A stretch of 64,000 bases of DNA from contig CANGEW010000007.1 in NCBI GenBank assembly GCA_947452965.1, positions 1 to 64,000 of the forward strand, given 5' to 3'. A program made the position numbers and the translations under genes. Of the stretch, positions 25,290-32,905 are shown piece after piece. Numbering within the stretch: position 1 is the first letter of the stretch; the number at the start of each line of letters is the position of its first letter. The notes under the pieces were generated by a model. It saw nothing but the letters and a program-made list of their open reading frames with translations. It had not been told where the DNA came from and ran no database searches. The stretch comes from Chitinophagaceae bacterium (GTDB lineage: Bacteria > Bacteroidota > Bacteroidia > Chitinophagales > Chitinophagaceae).

Positions 25290-27899
25290 TTATAATGTTG
25301 CAAGGCTTTCTTTAATGATATTAATTTTAGCTTCGGCGTCTGCTTTTTTCTTTTGTTCCAATGCTAATACTTCTGGTTTCGCATTTTGAACAAACTTTTC
25401 ATTGCCTAGTTTCTTTTCTACAGAAACCAAGAATCCTTTTAAGTGTTCCAACTCTTTTTCCAAATCGGCTTTTTGACTGGTTATATCGATTGGTTGCTCT
25501 GTAACAATATAAAAAGTGTCCTTGTCTATAACGGTTGTAAAGGATCCGCCCACATTGCTGTTGGTATACTCTATACTACTTGTATTTACTTGTTTTGATA
25601 AGATGGTTTCAATAGATTCAAACACTTCTTTATTGGAAGTTTGGATATAGAGCTTAATGGTTTCTTTAGGTTTTACCTGTTGCTTATTTCGAATGTCACG
25701 TAAGCCGCTGATTACATTTTTAAGCAAGCTCCCTTTTTGCAAAATAATTTCATTTAAAACTGTTGCTGGCTGATGAATTTTTATACAAAGATCATCCGTT
25801 CTTTCTTGTAGCTGATGATAAATTTCTTCTGTAACAAAAGGCATGAATGGATGCAATAATTGCATTAATTCTGTAAAGAATCCAATCGTTTTATCATACA
25901 CGCTACTTTCAATAGGTTGTTCAAATCCTGGCTTTATCCATTCTAAATACCAGCTGCAAAAATCATCCCAAATTAAAGAGTAGATAGTTTTCAGCGCTTC
26001 GCTTAGTCGGAACTGTTGCATCATGGTTTCAACATCGTTGCTTACTTCTGCTAATCTGTTGCTGAACCATTCAATCGCAAAATGGTTATCATTAGAAGTG
26101 TTGCCCAATTTCCGGCCTTCCCACATTTTAATCAACTTCAACGCATTCCATATTTTATTGTTGAAGTTTCTGCCTTGTTCTAAAGCAGCTTCGTCAAATA
26201 AGATATCATTTCCTGCAGGAGAGGCAATCATGATTCCAAAACGAGTAGCGTCTGCACCATATTGATCAATCAATCCTAATAGATCGGGGGAGTTACCCAG
26301 ACTTTTACTCATTTTTCTACCCAATTTATCACGTACGGTTCCGGTGAAATACACTTCTTTAAATGGTATTTCATTTTTAAACTCAAACCCTGCCATAATC
26401 ATACGTGCTACCCAAAAGAAAATAATATCTGGTCCGGTTACTAAAGTATTAGTAGGGTAGTAGTAGTTAACATCTGCATTATTAGGGTTGCTCAATCCTT
26501 TAAAAACTTCAAAAGGCCATAGCCAACTGCTAAACCAGGTATCCAAGCAATCTTCGTCCTGATGTAGTTGGAGAGGTGCCATGCCAAATTGTTTTGTATA
26601 TTTTTCTTTGGCTTCTGTTTCATTTGCAGCTACCACAAATTGCCCCTTTTCATCGTACCAGGCAGGTATGCGATGCCCCCACCAAAGTTGGCGACTAATG
26701 CACCAGTCTTTGATATTTTCCATCCAGTGACGATATACATTTTTGAATTTAGTTGGATAGAATTTGATTTCTTCATCCATAACGGTTTTCAATGCAGGTG
26801 TGGCAATATCTTTCATGCTGAGCCACCACTGTAGACTTAACCTAGGTTCTACTACAACATCAGTTCTCTCGCTATATCCAACTTCGCTCGTATATTCTTC
26901 TGTTTTTAAAAGGAATCCTTTTTCTTCTAACTCTACAGCAATTTTTTTACGTACTTCAAATCGATCTAAGCCTACATATATTTGCGCTGCTTCGCTGAGG
27001 GTGCCGTTATCATTGAAGATATCAATGATTTCAAGTTGATGTTTTTGCCCTAGCGAATAGTCGTTTACGTCATGTGCTGGCGTTACTTTAAGTGCACCGG
27101 TTCCAAAATCCATTGCCACATAATCGTCTGCAATAATTGGGATACGTCTGTTGATTAATGGAACAAATGCAAATTTCCCCTGAAGGTGCTTGTAGCGGTC
27201 ATCATTGGGGTGAACACAAATGGCGCTGTCACCCATAATAGTTTCGGGCCTAACGGTTGCAATCACAATATGCTCATCTAATCCTTCTATAGCATATTTG
27301 AGGTGATATAATTTTTGATTAGTTTCTTTACGAATTACTTCTTCATCGCTCAGGGCAGTAAGGGCTTTTACATCCCAGTTAATCATTCTTTTACCTCTGT
27401 AAATCACTCCTTTTTCATATAATTCAACAAACACTTTAATAACGGACTCGTAATAATCGGGATCCATAGTGAAGTTCGTTCTATCCCAATCCAAGCTACA
27501 ACCCAATTTTTTTAATTGTTGTAAAATGATGCCTCCGTATTTTTCTTTCCATTCCCAAGCATACGACAAAAACTCCTCTCTGCTTAAAGATGATTTGGTG
27601 ATACCTCTTTCTCTGAGCATAGCCACCACTTTGGCTTCGGTTGCAATAGAAGCGTGGTCTGTCCCTGGCACCCAGCAAGCATTGAGTCCTTTCATTCGGG
27701 CGCGTCGGATTAAAATATCCTGAATGGTATTGTTGAGGCAATGTCCCATGTGCAATACACCGGTAACATTAGGTGGAGGCATTACGATGGTGTAAGCCTC
27801 TCTGTGATCGGGAGTACTTTTGAAGTACTGTTTATCAAGCCAATGGCTATACCATTTGTGGTCTACGGATTGGGGTTCGAAATTTTTTGACAGTTCCAT
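25290..27899 (-). CDS. valS: Valyl-tRNA synthetase
   Basis: It charges tRNA-Val. The 869 residues have the class I signatures HMGH (PPPNVTGVLHMGHCLNNT) and KMSKS (GRKMSKSLGNSPD), the CP1 editing domain between them (GTGALKVTPAHDVNDY), the WCISRQLWWGHRIPAW block and the C-terminal coiled-coil arm that defines ValRS (ADLEKELEHLKG...). A tRNA-Val gene lies 522 bp upstream on the opposite strand. No T-box leader is visible. Confidence 0.97.
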   Translation of the reverse strand: MELSKNFEPQSVDHKWYSHWLDKQYFKSTPDHREAYTIVMPPPNVTGVLHMGHCLNNTIQDILIRRARMKGLNACWVPGTDHASIATEAKVVAMLRERGITKSSLSREEFLSYAWEWKEKYGGIILQQLKKLGCSLDWDRTNFTMDPDYYESVIKVFVELYEKGVIYRGKRMINWDVKALTALSDEEVIRKETNQKLYHLKYAIEGLDEHIVIATVRPETIMGDSAICVHPNDDRYKHLQGKFAFVPLINRRIPIIADDYVAMDFGTGALKVTPAHDVNDYSLGQKHQLEIIDIFNDNGTLSEAAQIYVGLDRFEVRKKIAVELEEKGFLLKTEEYTSEVGYSERTDVVVEPRLSLQWWLSMKDIATPALKTVMDEEIKFYPTKFKNVYRHWMENIKDWCISRQLWWGHRIPAWYDEKGQFVVAANETEAKEKYTKQFGMAPLQLHQDEDCLDTWFSSWLWPFEVFKGLSNPNNADVNYYYPTNTLVTGPDIIFFWVARMIMAGFEFKNEIPFKEVYFTGTVRDKLGRKMSKSLGNSPDLLGLIDQYGADATRFGIMIASPAGNDILFDEAALEQGRNFNNKIWNALKLIKMWEGRKLGNTSNDNHFAIEWFSNRLAEVSNDVETMMQQFRLSEALKTIYSLIWDDFCSWYLEWIKPGFEQPIESSVYDKTIGFFTELMQLLHPFMPFVTEEIYHQLQERTDDLCIKIHQPATVLNEIILQKGSLLKNVISGLRDIRNKQQVKPKETIKLYIQTSNKEVFESIETILSKQVNTSSIEYTNSNVGGSFTTVIDKDTFYIVTEQPIDITSQKADLEKELEHLKGFLVSVEKKLGNEKFVQNAKPEVLALEQKKKADAEAKINIIKESLATL

Positions 27900-27993
27900 T
27901 TATAGCGATTTTGAAAGGCTACGAAGGTACAAAAAACCAAGTTGATAATAGTTCTAGTGGTATTGAAAAAACGAATAAAGTAGTGGGTGACGT

Positions 27994-28296
27994 TTAGGCT
28001 AACATTTCAATAGTTGCATTGATATTTCTATCATTTATGGCTTCACATTGAGGCTTTAGTTTTTCAAAAGAGTCTTTTTTTACGGCATATTGCCCCTTGT
28101 GATGGATGAACAAAGCGCATTGTTCTGCCTGCTCTAGTGTATGTCCGCAAATTTCGATGAGAGTAGTAATGACCCAATCAAAAGTATTTACATCGTCGTT
28201 CCATACGATTAAATTGTAGGGTGTTTCTGTTTCAGAAAGCACGGCTACATCAGTATCTTCAGCAATAAGGGGGTTATTGGCGTTGTTGAAATGCAT
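27994..28296 (-). CDS. clpS: ATP-dependent Clp protease adaptor ClpS
   Basis: The adaptor delivers N-degron substrates to ClpAP/ClpCP. The start is ATG 28296 (MHFNNANN); the listed 28308 is a TTG. A flexible N-terminal tail is followed by the core: PYNLIVWNDDVNTFDWVI with the substrate-pocket Asn-Asp-Asp, LEQAEQCALFIHHKGQYAVKK with the conserved His pair, and a final helix. The length of 100 residues is normal. It lies 94 bp upstream of valS on the same strand. Confidence 0.93.
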   Translation of the reverse strand: MHFNNANNPLIAEDTDVAVLSETETPYNLIVWNDDVNTFDWVITTLIEICGHTLEQAEQCALFIHHKGQYAVKKDSFEKLKPQCEAINDRNINATIEMLA

Positions 28297-28374
28297 AATC
28301 GTATACAAAAATATCGGTTTTGGTTGTATGGATTGACTGTAGGTAGATTTTTTTAAGATAAATTCTATATTTTT

Positions 28375-28404
28375 TTTGTAGAAAAAAAAATACCCTTATC
28401 TTTG
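28375..28404 (+). promoter_or_regulatory. Promoter of tRNA-Val
   Basis: TATCTTTG (TAnnTTTG, 28397-28404) is preceded by TTTG at 28375-28378 with 18 bp between. This matches the Bacteroidota -33/-7 pattern and lies 16 bp before the mature tRNA. Confidence 0.75.
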
Positions 28405-28420
28405 CCGTCCTTAATCGGAA

Positions 28421-28495
28421 GGGAGCTTAGCTCAGTTGGTTTAGAGCATCTGCCTTACAAGCAGAGGGTCACAGGTTCGACTCCTGTAGCTCCCA
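28421..28495 (+). tRNA. tRNA-Val(TAC)
   Basis: A 75-nt cloverleaf with acceptor GGGAGCT/AGCTCCC, D arm GCTC/GAGC, anticodon stem TCTGC/GCAGA with loop CTTACAA (anticodon TAC), and T arm ACAGG-TTCGACT-CCTGT. The discriminator is A, and CCA is encoded at 28496-28498, unlike tRNA-Ala in this window. A terminator follows at once. Confidence 0.97.
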
Positions 28496-28506
28496 CCAAA
28501 ACAGAC

Positions 28507-28537
28507 AAGGGTTTCAAGAAATTGGAACCCTTTTTTA
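28507..28537 (+). terminator. Terminator after tRNA-Val
   Basis: AAGGGTTTC pairs with GGAACCCTT (one mismatch near the loop), followed by TTTTTTATTT. The first REP unit starts just after it. Confidence 0.8.
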
Positions 28538-28540
28538 TTT

Positions 28541-28914
28541 CCACTATTGGTACTCTTATTCCTATGTTCGTCTTATGACCAACATAGATTTCCTTTCTTC
28601 GCCCTATGTTTTTGGTGACAACATTAATAACGCCTCGAAATAGTCCTGACTTGTAGAGACTGTTGCTTAAGACCAAATCTTCTTATTCTTTTTATTTCCT
28701 CAATTGGTCTTATGACCAATTGATATTATTTTCTTCGCCCTATGTTGTTGGTGATGACACCAACAACGGCTCAGAAGCTAAGTTTTAATTTGAGAGTATT
28801 GCTATACAGATTAAAGCTTCTTGTTCTTATTTATTTCCTCTGATGGTCTTATGACCAACAGAGGGTGTCTTTCTTCGCCTTATTTTATTGGTGAAAACAC
28901 CAACAACGGCTCAG
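28541..28914. repeat. REP units 1-3, upstream of the RAYT gene
   Basis: There are three copies of a ~75-bp twin-hairpin unit. Each has hairpin A (stem ..GGTC/GACC.. with 4-nt loop TTAT), a linker ending TTTCTTCGCC, hairpin B (TTGGTG/CACCAA) and the tail GGCTCAG or a variant. Hairpin A lies at about 28562-28587, 28701-28722 and 28840-28861. Unit 1 is the most decayed. Unit 2 changed both arms of hairpin A (CAATTGGTC/GACCAATTG), which preserves the pairing. The copies are spaced about 140 bp apart by related AT-rich DNA. Confidence 0.88.
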
Positions 28915-28963
28915 AAAATACCATTTAAGTAGGGCTAATTTACTTTTCAAGAGCTTGATTTCT

Positions 28964-29503
28964 ATGATTTCTTTTGCAAAAAAAATGGAAAACTATCCAA
29001 TACATTGGCCCCAATTTTATACTGCTACAATTCTAGAATGGAAGCCATTATTAATTTCAAATACAAATAAGTGGATTATTATTGATAGTCTTCGATATTT
29101 GACACAATCAAAAATTGTAAAAGTATATGCATTAGTAATTATGAGTAACCACATTCATTTGATTTGGCAACCTATGTCTTCATATACTCCTAAAAAAGTT
29201 CAACATGTTTTTTTAAAATATACTGCACAACAAATGAAGTTTGGATTGATAGCTTCGGATAGTCCTTTTTTGAAAGAATATAGAGTGAATTCCAAGGACA
29301 GAGAATATCAGTTTTGGAAAAGAAATTCATTATCGATTGAAATATTTACACAAAAGGTATTCATTCAAAAGCTAAATTATATCCACCAAAATCCGGTAAA
29401 AGCAAAGATGGTTAAACATTCGATTGATTACTATTTTTCTTCAGCCAATTTTTATGAGAATGGTATTGATCCGTTTGGTATACTTACGGATTATTTTCTT
29501 TAA
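28964..29503 (+). CDS. REP-associated tyrosine transposase (RAYT), Y1/HUH family
   Basis: A single-stranded-DNA transposase related to IS200/IS605 TnpA that acts on REP hairpins. The metal-binding HUH motif is HIH (residues 66-68 in the listed ORF, context VIMSNHIHLIW). The catalytic Tyr142 sits in LNYIHQNPVKA, the typical RAYT wording. The start is put at ATG 28964 because 28955 is a TTG. The gene looks intact and complete at ~180 residues. It is surrounded by seven REP units, the usual layout of a REPtron, and its 3' end is duplicated just downstream. Confidence 0.9.
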   Translation: MISFAKKMENYPIHWPQFYTATILEWKPLLISNTNKWIIIDSLRYLTQSKIVKVYALVIMSNHIHLIWQPMSSYTPKKVQHVFLKYTAQQMKFGLIASDSPFLKEYRVNSKDREYQFWKRNSLSIEIFTQKVFIQKLNYIHQNPVKAKMVKHSIDYYFSSANFYENGIDPFGILTDYFL

Positions 29504-29516
29504 ATTTTCTTTCCTT

Positions 29517-30146
29517 TCCTCTGTTGGTGCTCTTATTCCCCTGTTGGTCTTCTGACCAACAGTGATTGTTTTCTTCGCCTTATGTTGTTGGTAAATACAC
29601 CAACAACGGCTCAGAAAAGCAAAGATGGTTAAACATTCGATTGATTACTGTTTTTCTTCAGCCAATTTTTATGAGAATGGTATTGATCCGTTTGGTATAC
29701 TTACGCATTATTTTCTTTAAATTTTCTTTCTGAAGTTCGTGGTTGGTCTTATGTCCATCAGAGATTTCTTTTCTTCGCCTTATGTTGTTGGTGAGAATAC
29801 AAACAACGGCTCAGAGGCTAAATCTTATCCTGTGAGTATTGCCATACAGATTTAATATTCTTGTTATTCTTTATTTTCTTTCCTCTGTTGGTGCTCTTAT
29901 TCCCCTGTTGGTCTTCTGACCAACAGGGATTGTTTTCTTCGCCCTATGTTGTTGGTGAGAATACCAACAACGGCTCAGAGGCTAAATTTTATCCTGTGAG
30001 TATTGCCATACAGATTTAATATTCTTGTTATTCTTTATTTTCTTTCCTTTCCTCTGTTGGTGCTCTTATTCCCCTGTTGGTCTTTTGACCAACAGGGATT
30101 GTTTTCTTCGCCTTATGTTGTTGGTGAATACACCAACAACGGCTCA
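29517..30146. repeat. REP units 4-7, downstream of the RAYT gene
   Basis: There are four copies of the twin-hairpin unit. Hairpin A (CTGTTGGTC/GACCAACAG, loop TTCT or TTTT) is at 29541-29562, 29905-29926 and 30074-30095; in unit 5 (about 29741) it is damaged. Hairpin B (GTTGTTGGTG/CACCAACAAC, loop AATA) is at 29584-29607 (arms with one mismatch), ~29784-29807, 29948-29971 (centre GAGAAT) and 30117-30140. Each is followed by GGCTCA(G). Units 5-6 and 6-7 are joined by nearly identical ~90-bp spacers, so this part grew by tandem duplication. The last unit ends 1 bp from the stop of the next gene. Confidence 0.9.
29615..29731 (+). pseudogene. Duplicated 3' end of the RAYT gene
   Basis: These 117 bp repeat the RAYT 3' end at 29396-29512 with about two substitutions, from AAAAGCAAAGATGG through the stop and beyond. 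No start or catalytic region is included, so it is a non-coding fragment. Near identity shows that the duplication is recent. Confidence 0.85.
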
Positions 30147-30147
30147 A

Positions 30148-31053
30148 TTAATCTTTTAATAATCGAACTGAAAAACCATTTCCTTTCAGTCTAGTGTTTT
30201 TTGAAATATTTGTGGTAGAATTATGAATCACTCTAGGCCATGCGTATGATTGATCAACAGGTGTTGAAGTCCAGAATTCACCATATTCTCCAATAACAGT
30301 AAATAAGAGTGTATTGATGTTTCTAAAGCCGCCTGGCAGAGCTGTAAATTGACTTGAATTTGTCGCTCCAATATTTGGAGCTATCCAATATCTTGTACCG
30401 GTATCTTTTAATTTTCCGCCCATTAATGTACTTTGAATGCATTCGTAACATGTAGTGTCAGCAGAATTATCCAAGCACTTTATCATTGAATTCCAATCTG
30501 AATTTGAAGACACATGCCATCCTAATGGAGCCAATCCTCTTGGGTCATTTACTGCATACCAATTATATAATCTGCCATATACCGAACCATAAGTAGCACT
30601 ATCATTATTATACCAGCACCAAGCACCAGTGGTTAGGTTTGCCCATTGAGTGGAGTCTGTTACCTGAGGTATAATATCTCCATTACGATATCTTGATACA
30701 TCTAGGTTTTTTGCAGTCCAAGTTTGATTACAGATTTTTACAGTTGGATAACTATGCCCATCAATGTCAGTTAATAATGTTGTGTCAATAGTTCCACAAA
30801 ATACATTCTGCCATTTTCCTAGTACAAACATTTGTAAACAATTTGAACTTGTGTTAAAAATTTGCAAGCCCGCCGCTGGGTTATTAATAGAATCTCTTTG
30901 AATTGATGTCATTCTGGGAGGTAAAAAACCACTATTGTTGGAAGATACTTCCAACTTTGCAGATGGGTGAGGGGTGTTGGTTCCTATTCCCACATTTTGC
31001 GAAAAGGAGTGAAATGAGCAAAACAATAAAACGACAATGGAGAGGTGTTTCAT
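30148..31053 (-). CDS. Exported FISUMP-domain protein
   Basis: A signal peptide (MKHLSIVVLLFCSFHSFS) and the VGIGTN...LEVSS...GFLPPR...QRD module (residues 19-70) are followed, from about residue 92, by a FISUMP domain (Fibrobacter succinogenes major paralogous domain): DIDGHSYPTVKICNQTWTAKNLDV, GRLYNWYAV, GWHVSSNSDWN, FTALPGGFRN, FWTSTP and a final SVRLLKD. Such proteins are secreted or surface-exposed; the molecular role is unknown. The start module is shared with the protein at 1087-2403. The gene sits between a REP array and a decayed RAYT copy. Confidence 0.88.
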   Translation of the reverse strand: MKHLSIVVLLFCSFHSFSQNVGIGTNTPHPSAKLEVSSNNSGFLPPRMTSIQRDSINNPAAGLQIFNTSSNCLQMFVLGKWQNVFCGTIDTTLLTDIDGHSYPTVKICNQTWTAKNLDVSRYRNGDIIPQVTDSTQWANLTTGAWCWYNNDSATYGSVYGRLYNWYAVNDPRGLAPLGWHVSSNSDWNSMIKCLDNSADTTCYECIQSTLMGGKLKDTGTRYWIAPNIGATNSSQFTALPGGFRNINTLLFTVIGEYGEFWTSTPVDQSYAWPRVIHNSTTNISKNTRLKGNGFSVRLLKD

Positions 31054-31542
31054 TTATGAAAGTTTATTTTTTTCTTATATAAATAGAGTATATCAAATAT
31101 AAATAAAAATATAGTTAATCTTTTAAAAGCTTTGAATGAAAATACTAGCCAAATTCGAATCATTTACTTTTCAAGAATCTTAATTCTTTGGTTTGTTTTG
31201 CAAAAAATGGGAAAAGATCTAACGAATTGGAGCCAATTAATATATTATAAGCTATTTAGATTAGAAGCCATAATCGTTATTAAGTGCAATTGAATATATA
31301 ATCTTTGATATCTTTCGATGCATAAAAATGACATGATGGAAGATTAATATCATTTCACGCTGTAAAAGCTAGGGAGGATTTGATTTTTTGTAATTACCTT
31401 TACGAAGTGAAAAGAAAATTATTTATTAATGACCTTAATTATTCAATCACAACTATGTTACAGATTGGACAATAAATATGCCGAAGAGAATATCTTAGCA
31501 TGAGTTTTAAAAAATAAAAACTTACTGACAAAAAATAATTTC
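31054..31542. other. 489-bp intergenic stretch holding a decayed RAYT
   Basis: There is no intact gene. The middle (31163-31322) is a degraded RAYT 5' part, annotated separately. The rest is AT-rich and shows neither hairpins of the REP type nor a clear promoter for the FkbM gene downstream. Confidence 0.6.
31163..31322 (+). pseudogene. Decayed 5' part of a second RAYT gene
   Basis: The stretch aligns with 28940-29100 over the RAYT leader and first ~40 codons: TTTACTTTTCAAGA, TTGCAAAAAATGG, GAAGCCAT and CTTTCGAT recur in order with many substitutions and small indels that break the frame. The catalytic part is gone. It shows an older insertion, so the FISUMP gene lies between two RAYT traces. 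Confidence 0.75.
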
Positions 31543-32220
31543 ATGATGAATTTGTTCAAATCTAAAGAGTTAAAAAAATTTGAGAAAATGTCATTTGAAT
31601 CTTACTCACAAGATGGAGAAGATATGATCATAAGATCTTTTTATGAAACAAATCCCGATTACAAGGGGTTTTATATTGATATCGGAGCATATCATCCTTT
31701 TAGATTTTCAAATACGATGTTTTTTTATAAGTCAGGCTGGAGAGGAATCAACATTGAACCTTCACCCAACGCAATAGAATTATTTCACAAATACAGGCCT
31801 GAGGATATTAATTTAAATATGGGCATTTCAGATGAAACAAGCAATTTGACTTTTTATTGTTTTAACGAGCCCGCCTTAAATAGTTTTTCTAAACAATTGT
31901 CTTATGAGAGAAATAACAAAAATGGCTACTTTATAAATAATGAAATCTCGGTAGATGTCTTTCCTTTGAGTGATGTTTTAAATAAATATTTAGGTCAAAA
32001 TCAAGCTATAGATTTTATAAATATTGATGTGGAAGGGCTAGACATAAATGTACTAAGATCAAACGATTGGAATAAATATAGCCCAAAATATCTACTTGTT
32101 GAATCCATTTCTGATAATATTGAAAATATTTTACAGGAAGAAATATATAAGTTTTTGAAAGAGAAGAACTATCAATTAATTTCAAAAACACTAAGAACGC
32201 TTATTTTTAAGAAACAATAA
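31543..32220 (+). CDS. FkbM-family SAM-dependent methyltransferase
   Basis: A 225-residue protein with the FkbM pattern: SYSQDGEDMIIRSFY near the start, the SAM-binding FYIDIGAYHPFRFSNT (motif I region), INIEPSPNAIELF, and the later INIDVEGLDINVLRSNDW. These enzymes O-methylate sugars or secondary metabolites and often act on surface polysaccharides or glycans. No glycosyltransferases lie beside it, and with the REP/RAYT DNA on its left it looks like an accessory gene. The acceptor is unknown. Confidence 0.87.
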   Translation: MMNLFKSKELKKFEKMSFESYSQDGEDMIIRSFYETNPDYKGFYIDIGAYHPFRFSNTMFFYKSGWRGINIEPSPNAIELFHKYRPEDINLNMGISDETSNLTFYCFNEPALNSFSKQLSYERNNKNGYFINNEISVDVFPLSDVLNKYLGQNQAIDFINIDVEGLDINVLRSNDWNKYSPKYLLVESISDNIENILQEEIYKFLKEKNYQLISKTLRTLIFKKQ

Positions 32221-32303
32221 AAATATCTTTTTCGTTAATCTTATTATTATAAGTTTCTCTATTTTTCTTTCTATTTGCACTCTTCATTTTTCGTGCTTCA
32301 TTG

Positions 32304-32340
32304 TTTACTTGCCACTGTTGATCTTATGACTAACAGGATT
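32304..32340. repeat. Degenerate REP unit
   Basis: CCACTGTTGATCTTATGACTAACAG keeps the outline of hairpin A (CTGTTGGTC/GACCAACAG) with a substitution in each arm. The second hairpin is gone. It is the right-hand outlier of the REP family in this window. Confidence 0.6.
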
Positions 32341-32412
32341 GACTTTTTACTGACACGCATCATTTTTTCTAATTGCTCCTTTACATAACTTACCATTATT
32401 AATAATGTTATC

Positions 32413-32862
32413 ATGAGCTTTCAACATCAGTTAACTATTTTTCACCATAATTTTTGCTCTAAATGGTTGGTTATTTTTAGAGTGGCTTTGGGCTTGTCAT
32501 TATTTGTAAAAGGAATTCAATTTGTTCAGAATAATGCTATTATTTCAGAAGTTTTTCACGAATCCATTTTGTTGCAAAAATACTATTGGCTACAAACCCT
32601 TATCCCTTGGTTTCATATGTTGGGCGGTGTTTTCATAATTTTAGGTCTTTGGACAAGATGGGGCGTGGTTATTCAAATTCCTATTCTAATAGGGGCCATC
32701 CTCTTTACTCATTCAAAAACAGGAGTGTATGCCGGACAAACCAATTGGTTATTTTCGGTTATTGTTTTATTTTTTCTATTTCTGTTTTTGTTAGAAGGAG
32801 GTGGCCCCATGTCTTGGGATAACCGCATAAAAAAAGCAAAAAGAAAAGAGAGAACTACATAA
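32413..32862 (+). CDS. DoxX-family membrane protein
   Basis: A 149-residue protein with four hydrophobic segments (about residues 19-37, 56-75, 81-97 and 113-133). The opening FRVALGLSLFVKGIQFV and central MLGGVFIILGLWTRWGV follow the DoxX/DoxD family (thiosulfate:quinone oxidoreductase subunit-like). Most DoxX proteins are unassigned inner-membrane proteins, so the redox role is not claimed. prfB starts 43 bp downstream. Confidence 0.8.
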   Translation: MSFQHQLTIFHHNFCSKWLVIFRVALGLSLFVKGIQFVQNNAIISEVFHESILLQKYYWLQTLIPWFHMLGGVFIILGLWTRWGVVIQIPILIGAILFTHSKTGVYAGQTNWLFSVIVLFFLFLFLLEGGGPMSWDNRIKKAKRKERTT

Positions 32863-32905
32863 CATATATTAAGGGGCTGTTTTTTATTTCCCTTATATTT
32901 GCAAT

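Noticed and set aside
27900-27993. T-box leader for valS
   Set aside because: No T-box sequence or specifier stem is visible in the 94-bp gap.
28455-28676. 73-residue minus-strand ORF
   Set aside because: It is the reverse complement of tRNA-Val and the first REP unit.
28541-30146. CRISPR array
   Set aside because: The repeats are twin hairpins of ~75 bp at irregular distances, spacers are related to one another rather than unique, and no cas gene is near. A REP/RAYT patch explains it.
30003-30194. 63-residue ORF in REP units
   Set aside because: It translates REP hairpins and overlaps the FISUMP gene end.
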